Assembly (NCBI RefSeq): GCF_900187285.1
Contig: NZ_LT906470.1
Span: 1,255,501 to 1,319,500, forward strand
Direction of reading: 5' to 3'
DNA length: 64,000 nucleotides
DNA from: Veillonella rodentium
GTDB lineage: Bacteria > Bacillota > Negativicutes > Veillonellales > Veillonellaceae
Shown here: one piece after another, positions 17,811 to 27,047 of the stretch
How positions within the stretch are numbered: the stretch's first letter is position 1
How the letters are laid out: every line of letters starts with the position of its first letter
Notes under the pieces: generated by a model
Seen by the model: the letters and a program-made list of their open reading frames with translations, nothing else
Database searches by the model: none
Told to the model about the DNA's origin: nothing
Position numbers and translations under genes: made by a program

Positions 17811-20720
17811 TTATCCTAATGATATAATATGGTCAAAAATAGCCCCTGCATCCTTTATCTTTTGCTCGTTACCCATGGTACAAATATGGTTATCCTTTAA
17901 TACAGGTTCTACCACATCGGCCAAAGCTACAATATCCTCCGGTTGACATGCGATAACTTGTTTGCGGAATTCCACTTTATCCTCGAGTTTTGCGCCGCTA
18001 AAGTACATACCCATTGCGCGAGGACCGCGCAATGCCGGTGTCATCGGCAAATCCAAGGCGCTCATAGTACCGATAATATATTTACGCATTTCTCGATCCG
18101 TCAATGTGAAATTGCGAAGATAATCCGGCAATTCCTTATATACATTCAATGTTTCCACCAAATTAGGATCACGATAACTGCAGAAAATCATATTGCCATC
18201 ATCGTAAAAATTGGCGAATGCACCATATGCGCCACCTTGTACGCGAATGCGGATCCAAAGGTATTCATAGCGCAAAATGGTCTCCAACACACTCATAGGC
18301 CCGATATGATTGAAACCATGATCGATAAAGTTACCGCCCTGAGCCACGTATTGAACCTTCCCGGCCGTGACGATCCCTTCATTGCCTTCAGCACGCTTGA
18401 TTTGCAATGTATTATTAGGCAACGCTTCCGTACTCCACGTCATTAACAACGGCTCCATAAGGTTTTTAAAGTTATCCAATTCACCGTCTTTACCGACAAA
18501 CATGATATCCACATTATTTGCACGGAAGATTTTTCTGGCAACATCAGCCAATTTTTCAGGCAATAACGGTAGTGCAGCAGGATTTGATGCAAGCTCACTA
18601 ATCTTTTGATAATATCCGAGATTTCCGTCATCACGGAATTTACCGACCGCAGACACCTGAGCCATAACGCGTTGACTCACAATCGAATTACCTCTGCGGA
18701 ATGCTTCATTATCCCAAATAGATTTACTTTCCTGAACGAGTTCCGTCAATCGACCTTCATTACTGTAATCCGCGTATTGCACGACTTCATTGATGAGACG
18801 ACATAAATCCAATAATTTGGAATTCAATGCTTTACTACGAACAATCATGAGCGGTACAAATTCATCGCGTTTACCATCCTTGCTTATGGCCGTGATATCG
18901 GAACTCAAGCCGCCAAGGTTCAAATTGATGTCATTTGCCAATTCTTTATAGGAACGATATTTCGTATCTATGCGACCGATAATGTCACTCAAAATATCTG
19001 CATAGAACAGCTCTTCCTCAGTGAGGCAGCTCAAGTTGAAATAGAACGCCACATAATTGATTCCCTTTGTGAAAGTAGGCACAAAATGAACCGTAGTGGA
19101 CCCGATTTTACTTTCATAACGTTCAACAGCTTCCATTTCAGGTGTTAAGTCAGATAATTCAAGGAGAGGAATAGAAGCTAGCGCTTCATCACTATCCGAA
19201 GTTTCCTGACGTATTTTTAGGCGTTTCGTCTGTTCAACGATACCTTCAATTTCGGCCTTACCCATATTAGCTTTCACATTAGCCAAATATTCCTTAACTT
19301 CGGCGTCCTTTCGTTCCTGTAAGCCTCGTTCCGGATAGATGGATACCAATGCTTTATGCTGATTATCCAGAATGGAGCGACGGATCAAGTCCTCAAAATA
19401 TGAGCCCCGTAAACCGTGACGAATATTAGCTAACGCCTCTTCATAGTGCAGCAATTCAATCGGATCCTGGTCATAAAGCCAGTTATCCATCATGCGAATG
19501 ATATAGGCCAGACCGATTGGACGTCCGCCGAAGTCGCCTTCACGAAGGGCAAACTCAATGCTGTTAAGAGAAGCTTCCAACAATTCCTTATCGATTCCTT
19601 TATCGCACAATTCCTGTAGTGTGGACTCCACAATACGTTGCAATTCAGCCTGCTTACTCATATCGGAACCCGATGCCTGAATTGTCCAGATGGGCTGACG
19701 AATACTGTCCAAGTAATAACCGCTCACGTCAGATCCGATACCGGCTTTCACCAAAGCCTGTTTCAACGGAGCCGCAGGAGATGTCAATAGAGCATGCGTC
19801 AAGATTTCAAAGGCGAGGCTCTGCTCAGGGGTTACGGACGGCAATACATACGCATAAGAATGCAATGTGCGGTTATCCGTAGATTCATCGGAACCTACAC
19901 TGTACGGATAACTGACAACCTTTCCCTCCTTGAACGGAGTTTGCAGAGTAACCTCAGTATGGATATCGATAGCATCGAAATGACTCAAGTATTCATCATT
20001 CAAAAACCGTAACTGTTCCTCAATGTTCATTTCACCGTACAGGAAGATATAACTGTTTGACGGATGATAATGAACATTGTAAAAATCCTGGAATTCTTCA
20101 TACGTCAAATCCGTAATATGATCAGGATCTCCGCCGGAGTCCACCCCATATGTCGTATCAGGGAAGAGTTCACGCATCATCTGCCGTTCAAGAACGGAAT
20201 CAGGAGATGAATAAACACCTTTCATTTCATTGAACACGACCCCTTTATACGTCAGCTCATCATCCGCATGATCAAGCTCATAATGCCAGCCTTCCTGCAT
20301 GACGATTTCCGCATCTTCACGAACGCGGGGATAAAATACCGCATCCAGGTACACGTCCATCAAATTCCGAAAATCCTTATCGTTCTTGCTCGCCACAGGA
20401 TACATGGTCTTATCCGGATAGGTCATAGCATTCAGAAACGTATTTAAAGACCCTTTCACAAGTTCTACAAAAGGCTCTTTTAACGGGAACTTACGGGATC
20501 CGCAAAGTACGGAGTGTTCCATGATATGAGCTACGCCCGTACTGTTGTGCGGTGTAGTTCTGAATGCAATATTAAATACTTTATTTGAATCTGGAGAATC
20601 GATATAAATCAAACGAGCCCCTGATTTTTCATGTTTCATTTCATAAGCGGTACCGTTAATCTCCTCGATACGCTCAATACGATTAAGGCGAAAGCCAGAA
20701 TAAACTTTATTTACCTCCAT
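17811..20720 (-). CDS. M16C family zinc metallopeptidase (presequence protease/insulinase-like)
   Basis: 969 residues from ATG at 20720 (MEVNKVYSGFRLNRIE). The inverted zinc motif HxxEH is in VAHIMEHSVLCGS near residue 75, with the distal Glu expected near residue 160. Four M16 half-domains fit the length, as in PreP/Cym1-type enzymes that degrade peptides in an enclosed chamber. No signal peptide, so a cytoplasmic peptidase is expected. The start was placed at the ATG following AAGGGATGG; an upstream in-frame Met has no ribosome site. The gene is monocistronic. Confidence 0.92.
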   Translation of the reverse strand: MEVNKVYSGFRLNRIERIEEINGTAYEMKHEKSGARLIYIDSPDSNKVFNIAFRTTPHNSTGVAHIMEHSVLCGSRKFPLKEPFVELVKGSLNTFLNAMTYPDKTMYPVASKNDKDFRNLMDVYLDAVFYPRVREDAEIVMQEGWHYELDHADDELTYKGVVFNEMKGVYSSPDSVLERQMMRELFPDTTYGVDSGGDPDHITDLTYEEFQDFYNVHYHPSNSYIFLYGEMNIEEQLRFLNDEYLSHFDAIDIHTEVTLQTPFKEGKVVSYPYSVGSDESTDNRTLHSYAYVLPSVTPEQSLAFEILTHALLTSPAAPLKQALVKAGIGSDVSGYYLDSIRQPIWTIQASGSDMSKQAELQRIVESTLQELCDKGIDKELLEASLNSIEFALREGDFGGRPIGLAYIIRMMDNWLYDQDPIELLHYEEALANIRHGLRGSYFEDLIRRSILDNQHKALVSIYPERGLQERKDAEVKEYLANVKANMGKAEIEGIVEQTKRLKIRQETSDSDEALASIPLLELSDLTPEMEAVERYESKIGSTTVHFVPTFTKGINYVAFYFNLSCLTEEELFYADILSDIIGRIDTKYRSYKELANDINLNLGGLSSDITAISKDGKRDEFVPLMIVRSKALNSKLLDLCRLINEVVQYADYSNEGRLTELVQESKSIWDNEAFRRGNSIVSQRVMAQVSAVGKFRDDGNLGYYQKISELASNPAALPLLPEKLADVARKIFRANNVDIMFVGKDGELDNFKNLMEPLLMTWSTEALPNNTLQIKRAEGNEGIVTAGKVQYVAQGGNFIDHGFNHIGPMSVLETILRYEYLWIRIRVQGGAYGAFANFYDDGNMIFCSYRDPNLVETLNVYKELPDYLRNFTLTDREMRKYIIGTMSALDLPMTPALRGPRAMGMYFSGAKLEDKVEFRKQVIACQPEDIVALADVVEPVLKDNHICTMGNEQKIKDAGAIFDHIISLG

Positions 20721-20833
20721 GCCATCCCTTCTTTCTATATACATATAATTAATTATCTCAATATATTATTATATCACGACACGACATCTAAATATACAGG
20801 ACAAGAATCACTATCAAATATATGCTGTATATA

Positions 20834-20879
20834 AAACACCCTACGGATACATCGTCTTAGACGAGGCACCATAGGGTGT
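20834..20879 (-). terminator. Terminator after the lysC pair
   Basis: ACACCCTA/TAGGGTGT stem with an inner CGTCTTAGACG hairpin, followed on the minus strand by TTTTAT, directly after the stop of the 105-residue gene. Confidence 0.75.
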
Positions 20880-20883
20880 AAAC

Positions 20884-21201
20884 TTATTTATTATGTTGCA
20901 TCTGCCACTTATTATTGCGACGCAAGGTTAACAGACCTTCCAAGACAGCTTCAAATTGTACGAAACTCAATGTATACGGCGCATACATATCCGGAACAAC
21001 CTTATAAGTTATGGTCACTTCCGATTTATCATAATCGTAGAATATACCATGCAGATTGCTCATCGTCGTATATCCCGTCTGAGCCTGCTCCAAGGTGGGA
21101 ATCGGCTGATTTTTCAAGTTACCGAGCAAATCGCTGATAAAGCCTTCCTTCCGACCTTGATCATTGAGCATTTCATCCATAAAACTACCGAGACTATCCA
21201 T
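20884..21201 (-). CDS. Conserved-looking hypothetical protein beside lysC
   Basis: 105 residues (MDSLGSFMDEMLNDQGRKEG...). No signal peptide or membrane span; an acidic helical N-terminus followed by a beta-rich middle (GIFYDYDKSEVTITYKVVPD) and basic C-terminus. No family recognised. It begins six bases after the lysC stop, with GAGGT inside the end of lysC as ribosome site, and is followed by a good terminator, so it is real and cotranscribed with lysC. Confidence 0.65.
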   Translation of the reverse strand: MDSLGSFMDEMLNDQGRKEGFISDLLGNLKNQPIPTLEQAQTGYTTMSNLHGIFYDYDKSEVTITYKVVPDMYAPYTLSFVQFEAVLEGLLTLRRNNKWQMQHNK

Positions 21202-21207
21202 ATGGAA

Positions 21208-22437
21208 TTAACCTCGTTTGTCTAATATCAAACCATTATGGATTACGCGTACCGCATCTTTCACACGATCTTCCGCAACGAGGCAGGAGATACTGATTTC
21301 AGAAGTCGAAATGATTTCAATATTGATTCCCTCTTTACTGAGGATATCGAACATTTGAGCCGCAACGCCCGGTTGACCTAACATGCCGGCACCGATGATG
21401 GATACTTTCGCCATTTTTTCATCGATATTGACAGCTTCAATGTCGATGGACTGTTGCAGTTGCGCCAATACTTCACGCGCCAATACGACATCATCCAAAG
21501 CAATTGTAAAAATAAGATCCGTCTTAGGCTCATTTTTAGAACGGATAGATTGAACAATCATATCCACATCCACATTTTTCTCTGCCAACGCTTTAAATAC
21601 GGTTGCCGCGATGCCCGGCTTATTCTCAACGCCTACGAGAGCCACTTTTGCTGTATTTGTATCATCTGCAACGCCGGTAATAACGTGTTTATTTGCTTCC
21701 ACTGTATAATCCTCCCGAATAATTGTACCTGTTGTATCACTGAATGTAGAACGCACATGAATAGGTACGCCATATCGAAAACCCATTTCTACGGCGCGAG
21801 GTTGCATTACCCCTGCACCGAGGCGGGCCATTTCAAGCATTTCACCGTACGTGACCTCTTCCAATTTAAAAGCTTCCTTCGCCACGCGAGGATCCGTCGA
21901 ATACACGCCGTCAACATCAGTAAATATCTCACATACATCCGCTTCCATCGCACCTGCCAGAGCTACCGCAGTCGTATCGGAACCTCCGCGCCCGAGGGTA
22001 ACCATATCGCCAATATCGGTAATCCCCTGAAATCCCGCAACGACAACGATATTACCTTCGTTAAGGGCTGTAAACACACGGTTCGGGTCAATCTCAAGAA
22101 TACGACCTTTATTAAAATTGTCAGAACTTGTAATACCCGCTTGAGCCCCTGTCATGGAAATGGCCTTTTGTCCACGCTCAATGAAAGCCATAGCCATCAA
22201 CGCGATTGTAACCTGTTCCCCGGTACATAATAACCGGTCCATTTCACGACCATATGGTTTCGATGTCACTTGCTTTGCTAGGGCTACCAAATCATCAGTA
22301 GTGTCCCCCATCGCGGAAACAACGACAACAATCTGATCGTCAGATTGCTTCTCTCTAATAACGCGATCGACGATATTGAATATTTTTTCCGGTGTTGCTA
22401 CAGAACTGCCACCGAATTTTTTAACGATTAAGGCCAC
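21208..22437 (-). CDS. lysC: Aspartate kinase
   Basis: 409 residues. Phosphorylates aspartate, the first step to lysine, threonine, methionine and diaminopimelate. N-terminal KFGGSSV motif, FTDVDGVYSTDPR, and two ACT domains in the C-terminal third (VALVGVENKPGIAATVFKAL and VSIIGAGMLGQPGVAAQMF), which normally mediate feedback inhibition. The start codon is GTG at 22437, preceded by GAGGGATT. It supplies the meso-DAP predicted from the MurE motif. Confidence 0.95.
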   Translation of the reverse strand: MALIVKKFGGSSVATPEKIFNIVDRVIREKQSDDQIVVVVSAMGDTTDDLVALAKQVTSKPYGREMDRLLCTGEQVTIALMAMAFIERGQKAISMTGAQAGITSSDNFNKGRILEIDPNRVFTALNEGNIVVVAGFQGITDIGDMVTLGRGGSDTTAVALAGAMEADVCEIFTDVDGVYSTDPRVAKEAFKLEEVTYGEMLEMARLGAGVMQPRAVEMGFRYGVPIHVRSTFSDTTGTIIREDYTVEANKHVITGVADDTNTAKVALVGVENKPGIAATVFKALAEKNVDVDMIVQSIRSKNEPKTDLIFTIALDDVVLAREVLAQLQQSIDIEAVNIDEKMAKVSIIGAGMLGQPGVAAQMFDILSKEGINIEIISTSEISISCLVAEDRVKDAVRVIHNGLILDKRG

Positions 22438-22579
22438 AATAATCCCTCATTTAACGTAACTTACTAAAAATGAATATGCATTTACTTTACCACAAAATGA
22501 ACCGCACTGTAAAGGTTCTGACAGCACATTTTCCACCAGTAATAAACTTTAATCTTTTTCACGAGGACAAAAATATGCA

Positions 22580-22608
22580 AAAAAATACCAGCCCGAAAGC
22601 TGGTATTA
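22580..22608 (-). terminator. Terminator of the superoxide reductase gene
   Basis: Minus strand: AATACCAGC, short loop, GCTGGTATT, then TTTTTT, starting ten bases after the stop at 22618. Confidence 0.9.
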
Positions 22609-22617
22609 AAGTTGCAA

Positions 22618-23007
22618 TTAAGCAACAACGATATCTTTTTCAGATTCCCACAAACCGTGGATGTTGCAGTAAGAAACAGCAATCAATTTGCCGGATTTCT
22701 TCAACGCTACTGCAAGAGTACCTTCAGAAACAGCCACTACAGGGCCTTCATTAGCAGTTGCACCGTCACCATGCACGTTGAAATCGATAGCACCGATTTC
22801 GTAAGGTAATTGAGTGCCTTCCGCTACGAAGTACAATTTAATCCAATCGATATGATGTTCTACCGTATTTGGATGTGCAATGTCCTTACCTACGGACAAT
22901 GTTACATGGAAAGTTTCACCTGCTTTTACAGTATCCACAGTTTCAATTACAGGAACGTGTTTTTCAGTTGCGAAATCGCCGGATTTAATGTAGTCATGAA
23001 CAGCCAT
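22618..23007 (-). CDS. Superoxide reductase (neelaredoxin / desulfoferrodoxin catalytic domain)
   Basis: 129 residues from ATG at 23007 (MAVHDYIKSGDF). It has the one-domain class II layout without the N-terminal desulforedoxin module. Iron-centre residues are visible: EKHVP (His with the adjacent Glu-Lys pair), HPNTVEHHI, and the C-terminal SYCNIHG with Cys and His. It reduces superoxide to peroxide without making oxygen, a trait of anaerobes. AGGAGG sits 7 bases before the ATG; an upstream in-frame Met is less likely. Own promoter and terminator. Confidence 0.9.
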   Translation of the reverse strand: MAVHDYIKSGDFATEKHVPVIETVDTVKAGETFHVTLSVGKDIAHPNTVEHHIDWIKLYFVAEGTQLPYEIGAIDFNVHGDGATANEGPVVAVSEGTLAVALKKSGKLIAVSYCNIHGLWESEKDIVVA

Positions 23008-23059
23008 AATAACCTCCTGGTTAATTCTTATATACATACTTAATGTTTATAAATCTCAT

Positions 23060-23072
23060 GCACACGCTGTGC
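23060..23072. promoter_or_regulatory. Inverted repeat at the superoxide reductase promoter
   Basis: GCACA-CGC-TGTGC lies 11 bases downstream of the -10 box (minus-strand sense), at the expected start of transcription. It may be an operator or a leader hairpin. Confidence 0.3.
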
Positions 23073-23082
23073 TTATGTCTAT

Positions 23083-23111
23083 ATTATACATTTTCGATAT
23101 AGTTTACGCAA
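23083..23111 (-). promoter_or_regulatory. Promoter of the superoxide reductase gene
   Basis: Minus strand TTGCGT, exactly 17 bases, TATAAT, about 76 bases before the start codon. Confidence 0.6.
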
Positions 23112-23180
23112 GAACTTTTTCGAAAAATTTAGATTTATTTTTCAGCTGAGAATACTTGGTAATTTTACTCTAGGAAACGC

Positions 23181-23723
23181 CTAAAATTCTATGCCCTTGG
23201 CAGCCTTGATTCCCTTTTCATAAGCGTGCTTGACAACCTTCATTTCCGTTACCGTATCCGCCAACTCGATAATCTCAGGCTTTGCATAACGGCCCGTCAA
23301 AATGACATGGAGGCGTTCCGGCTTATGTTGTAGCATATCTACTACAGATTGCACATCGATGAGCTCATAGTTAATAGCATTATTAATTTCATCCATGATA
23401 ATGAGATCCCATTTATCTGAGTTAACCTCATCAACCAAAGTACGCCAGGCCTCCTGAGCGGCCTTCTTGTGTCGATCCAATTCCGCCGGAGATATTTCAT
23501 CTCTCTTATAATAGATAAAGCCCTTCCCCATGGAACGGATCTCTATATTATCCCCCAACTTCGCGAGGCCTGCCAATTCTCCATAGCCGTTACCGCTTTT
23601 TATAAACTGTAAAATCAAGACCTTAAAGCCTTGCCCTACAGCACGTAACGCTACACCCAAAGCAGCTGTCGTTTTCCCTTTACCGTTGCCGGTATTGACC
23701 AAAATCAAACCACGATCACTCAT
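23181..23723 (-). CDS. cobO: Corrinoid adenosyltransferase (CobA/BtuR type)
   Basis: 180 residues from ATG at 23723 (MSDRGLILVNTGNGKGKTTAALG). The P-loop GNGKGKTT directly after the start, followed by VLILQFIKSG, WDLIIMDEINNAINYELI and LTGRYAKPEIIELAD, identify the CobA/CobO/BtuR family. It transfers the adenosyl group from ATP to cob(I)inamide or cobyrinic acid. AAGGAG before this ATG decides the start. It lies 13 bp after cobB. Confidence 0.93.
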   Translation of the reverse strand: MSDRGLILVNTGNGKGKTTAALGVALRAVGQGFKVLILQFIKSGNGYGELAGLAKLGDNIEIRSMGKGFIYYKRDEISPAELDRHKKAAQEAWRTLVDEVNSDKWDLIIMDEINNAINYELIDVQSVVDMLQHKPERLHVILTGRYAKPEIIELADTVTEMKVVKHAYEKGIKAAKGIEF

Positions 23724-23736
23724 AAGCAACTCCTTA

Positions 23737-25113
23737 TTATCGGTTATTTTTAAATGCCTCACATCGATTTACGAAATGCTGAGCCCCTTCATCGGTGCCG
23801 GCAAAATTCAAATGCAGATACGATGCCAACACATTATTCGATGCATAACCTCCATCATAGGATTGAGGTTTACGCCCGCCCTCCAGGTGAAAAGCCCACG
23901 GGAAATCTTCAATGGTAGGCTCCATCGTGGAAAAATGGAATTCATGACCGCGTAAGCTCGCCCCTGTATCGCCCAACAAGGTATCTCGTTTAGCCGTAGC
24001 CGTCACATACCCTACCTTTTGCAGATTTTGCTGCATCTTGCAATTAGCGGGCACGATACCAACTGTATCATATACAGAACCTTCAAAATCATGAATCGTT
24101 TCACATAAATACATGAGGCCGCCACATTCCGCATAAATTGGCATTCCCTGTTCGCTGGCTTCACGAATCGATGACTTCATAGCTTCATTGGCGGATAACT
24201 GATGTAAAAACATCTCCGGAAATCCTCCGCCAAAAATGAGCCCGTCAACAGAAGGAATCTCAACATCATTGAGAGGACTGAAATATACAAGCTCAGCCCC
24301 CTTTTTCTCTAATGCCGCAAGGCTGGCAGGATAATAAAAAGAAAAAGCTTCATCATAGGCAACGCCTATTTTAGCTTTTTTCTGCATATGCGTTGTATCG
24401 GTCGCTTCCGGCAATTCAATTGCCGGCGCACTCGATGCAATAGAAAACAACCGCTCTAAGTCCACCATCTTTTCCACAGCGCTGCGGATCGTTGCAATAG
24501 CTTCCGTCGGATCCGACTCTGTTACCGGAGTCAACCCGAGATGACGTTCCGGTGAATGCATACGGTCATCACGATAAATAGCTCCGATTACGGAAACACC
24601 TATTTTATCCATGCCTTCACGAATCATGCGCTCATGGTTAACCGATCCCAAACGGTTTAATATAACACCTCCGAAATTAACCTCCGGATCATAATCTCGA
24701 AACCCTTTGGCGATAGCGGCGCCGCTTTCACCCATAGCCTTGCAGTCGATAACGAGCACCACCGGCGCCTGTAATTGTTTGGCGATTTGAGCCGTACTGC
24801 TCACGCCCTCTCGTCCACCATCGTAAAGCCCCATCACTCCTTCGATAATAGCGAGGTCTACACCGTTCGCCATCGATGCAAAAAAGGGATTCAACTTGTG
24901 AGACGGTACCAGCCACGTATCTAAATTATAACTATCTCGACCGGATGCAATTTTATGAAAGCCCGGATCAATATAATCCGGGCCCACTTTAAAAGATTGC
25001 ACCGTACGTCCTTCCCCTGCATAAGCCGCTAATAAACCTGCTACAATAGTCGTCTTACCTACACCTGAATTAGTGCCGGCAATAACAACGCGTGGAATCT
25101 GTACTGTGTTCAT
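23737..25113 (-). CDS. cobB: Cobyrinic acid a,c-diamide synthase
   Basis: 458 residues. N-terminal P-loop AGTNSGVGKTTIVAGL, IIEGVMGLYDG, and a C-terminal class I glutamine amidotransferase-like domain with nucleophile Cys in YAECGGLMYL and closing motif GHEFHFS. It amidates carboxylates a and c of cobyrinic (or hydrogenobyrinic) acid; in the anaerobic route the name CbiA is also used. Followed immediately by the adenosyltransferase. Confidence 0.94.
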   Translation of the reverse strand: MNTVQIPRVVIAGTNSGVGKTTIVAGLLAAYAGEGRTVQSFKVGPDYIDPGFHKIASGRDSYNLDTWLVPSHKLNPFFASMANGVDLAIIEGVMGLYDGGREGVSSTAQIAKQLQAPVVLVIDCKAMGESGAAIAKGFRDYDPEVNFGGVILNRLGSVNHERMIREGMDKIGVSVIGAIYRDDRMHSPERHLGLTPVTESDPTEAIATIRSAVEKMVDLERLFSIASSAPAIELPEATDTTHMQKKAKIGVAYDEAFSFYYPASLAALEKKGAELVYFSPLNDVEIPSVDGLIFGGGFPEMFLHQLSANEAMKSSIREASEQGMPIYAECGGLMYLCETIHDFEGSVYDTVGIVPANCKMQQNLQKVGYVTATAKRDTLLGDTGASLRGHEFHFSTMEPTIEDFPWAFHLEGGRKPQSYDGGYASNNVLASYLHLNFAGTDEGAQHFVNRCEAFKNNR

Positions 25114-25143
25114 AGATATTACCTCGTAGTTACGACGTGTTTG

Positions 25144-25851
25144 TTAACGGTCCTTGCGCTTTGCAAGAATCGTAGATAAATAGTTAAGTTTTGAATCTTT
25201 AGGCATATTATCAAGACCTACAAAAACCTGTTCATCAGGCAAACCCACGCGACTGATCATCACCGCATCATCCGCCATATTATGCTTTAACAGCACCTCT
25301 TGCACTTCATCAAAGTTCTTATAAACTTTCATAATAACCACATCATCCGCAACGGCCAGTACAGCATCGATTTTTTCCTTCGGCGCGGTAGCAGGAACAA
25401 TAGCGAGAACCTCTTCCTTCTCTACGATAGGATATCCCAAGTGCGAACCGATAGCACAAAAGGCCGTAATGCCGGGAATCGTTTCGATTTCATGACCCGT
25501 ATTTTCAATCAAGCGATATACATACATATATGTACTGTAGAACATAGGGTCACCAAGGGTTAAGAATACGACGCTCTTACCTTGATCCAAATAGGACAGA
25601 ATAATGCGTTTCGCCTCTTCCCAGCCTTCCTGTTGAGTCGCATCATCCAAGACCATCGGGAATACAACGGGAACGATTTCCGTATGCTCCTGAATGTACG
25701 GCTGTGCAATATTCAGTGCTACAGAGCCGTCTTTCTTTTCCGTTTTCGGTGTAATAATAATATCCGCTTCACCTACAATACGCGCAGCTTTCACAGTCAT
25801 CAATTCAGAATCACCAGGGCCTACGCCAATGCCATATAACTTACCTTTCAT
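25144..25851 (-). CDS. cbiL: Precorrin-2 / cobalt-factor II C20-methyltransferase
   Basis: 235 residues of the SAM-dependent tetrapyrrole methylase family. Motifs: YGIGVGPGDSELMTVKAARI at the start, FLTLGDPMFYSTYMYVYRLIE, and IPGITAFCAIGSHLGYPIV. The YSTYMYV stretch and length favour the C20 enzyme (CbiL/CobI). Between cbiK and cobB, all on the minus strand, with AGGAGAT before the ATG. Confidence 0.9.
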   Translation of the reverse strand: MKGKLYGIGVGPGDSELMTVKAARIVGEADIIITPKTEKKDGSVALNIAQPYIQEHTEIVPVVFPMVLDDATQQEGWEEAKRIILSYLDQGKSVVFLTLGDPMFYSTYMYVYRLIENTGHEIETIPGITAFCAIGSHLGYPIVEKEEVLAIVPATAPKEKIDAVLAVADDVVIMKVYKNFDEVQEVLLKHNMADDAVMISRVGLPDEQVFVGLDNMPKDSKLNYLSTILAKRKDR

Positions 25852-25944
25852 GGTATATCTCCTATTTCAACAGTTTTTAATATAAATTTATATTTTTACA
25901 ATCTGACTTCTATTATAACCAATTTATGCAACATATACAAAAAT

Positions 25945-26799
25945 CTATTTGATATTCGGAATAGCAGGCCGATGGGCACTGCGCTTACCATATATATCGT
26001 CGATGCAATCCTGCACATGTTGACGGAAAATATCGTGGATCACATCATATTCGCCAAGGGCGCTATTAATCGGTTCAACCTCATAACCGGCCGCAGCAAT
26101 TTCGTTGATTACACTGTCATCTGCATCACCGAAGAGATCATTTTGTGCATGATCACCTAATACGAGCAATAAAGGATGTACATAAATTCGGTTCGGCCGC
26201 TTCCCATCCAGCCAGTCCCAAGGCAAAGCCACATCCGTAATGTATGGCGCATTTTCAAGAACAGCCACGCGGACATTAGTGAAACCCGCACGAATCAATT
26301 TAAATTGTAAATTACCATACGAAGAATTCCCCGAACCGAGACCGCCATGACCGACCAGCAGTAGACCGTCCTCACCGGAAATATTCAAAGACTTGATAAA
26401 ACGATCGATTAAAATCTGATAGTCATCCGGATGCTCCTCCTGTGCCATGTAGTACACGAGAGGTCTACCAACACGCAACACTTCAAGCCGACCTTCCCCT
26501 TCATGAGCCAGAATGTTATGTTTCAGCTTATCAAACTCTTCACCGCCCGTAAAATGTAACGGCTGTACATACACATGAGTATACCCGTCCTGAATGAGCT
26601 GTTCCAGCGCTCCCTGCTCAGTAGGAATGGTAATCCCCCGCTCGCGCAATCGCTTCACGATAATACGAGATGAAAAGGCAAGCTTTACCGTATAATCGGG
26701 AAAGGATTTACTAATATACTTCACAACGGAATCAATATTCTGTTCACGAGCACTGTCAACCGTGGAGCCGAAAGCTACCACTAAAATCGCTTGTTTCAT
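25945..26799 (-). CDS. cbiK: Sirohydrochlorin cobaltochelatase CbiK (cytoplasmic)
   Basis: 284 residues, no signal peptide. It inserts Co(II) into sirohydrochlorin at the start of anaerobic corrin synthesis. The residues that correspond to the catalytic set of known CbiK are present: Glu87/Glu88 in HFTGGEEFDK, His151 in LLLVGHGGLGSG, and His217 in LVLGDHAQNDLFGD. The two halves of a chelatase class II fold fit. AAGGAG precedes the ATG. Of the three CbiK-like proteins in the window this is the best candidate for the biosynthetic enzyme. A 24-bp interrupted palindrome lies about 110 bp upstream. Confidence 0.9.
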   Translation of the reverse strand: MKQAILVVAFGSTVDSAREQNIDSVVKYISKSFPDYTVKLAFSSRIIVKRLRERGITIPTEQGALEQLIQDGYTHVYVQPLHFTGGEEFDKLKHNILAHEGEGRLEVLRVGRPLVYYMAQEEHPDDYQILIDRFIKSLNISGEDGLLLVGHGGLGSGNSSYGNLQFKLIRAGFTNVRVAVLENAPYITDVALPWDWLDGKRPNRIYVHPLLLVLGDHAQNDLFGDADDSVINEIAAAGYEVEPINSALGEYDVIHDIFRQHVQDCIDDIYGKRSAHRPAIPNIK

Positions 26800-26905
26800 G
26801 AAAATCTCCTTATCTAATCATCATTATATGTTAATCATACCATAGAGATTTCACAGACGTCATACCATAGTACGTATAAAATAGCGATTATAAGTATTTT
26901 TCATA

Positions 26906-26929
26906 GTGAAAGTATCACTGATACGTCAC
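26906..26929. promoter_or_regulatory. Interrupted palindrome upstream of cbiK
   Basis: GTGA-2-GTATC-ACT-GATAC-1-TCAC: two nested inverted repeats centred at 26918, 107 bases upstream of the cbiK start. The symmetry suggests a dimeric regulator site. The regulator is unknown. Confidence 0.4.
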
Positions 26930-26983
26930 GATAATCCCGGTAAAATATGCACACATCCTATTTAAAAAATCATACTCCTCATA

Positions 26984-27025
26984 TAAAAATCCCCTCTACT
27001 AGTTATCTAATAGAGAGGATTTTTA
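26984..27025 (-). terminator. Terminator of the degenerate cbiK paralogue gene
   Basis: AAAAATCC(C/T)CTCTA stem with a 13-base loop, T-run on the minus strand, 23 bases past the stop. The stem is nearly symmetrical and could act in both directions. Confidence 0.85.
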
Positions 27026-27047
27026 AGTTCAAAATAATGTAACGCCC

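Noticed and set aside
21454-22230. 258-codon open frame on the plus strand
   Set aside because: It lies antisense to lysC in the complementary frame, has no ribosome site, and its His/Cys/Arg-rich translation is typical of a shadow frame.
25852-25944. Search for a cobalamin riboswitch in cobalamin gene gaps
   Set aside because: The gaps are short and no B12-box-like element or matching structure could be seen; decisive only with a covariance model.
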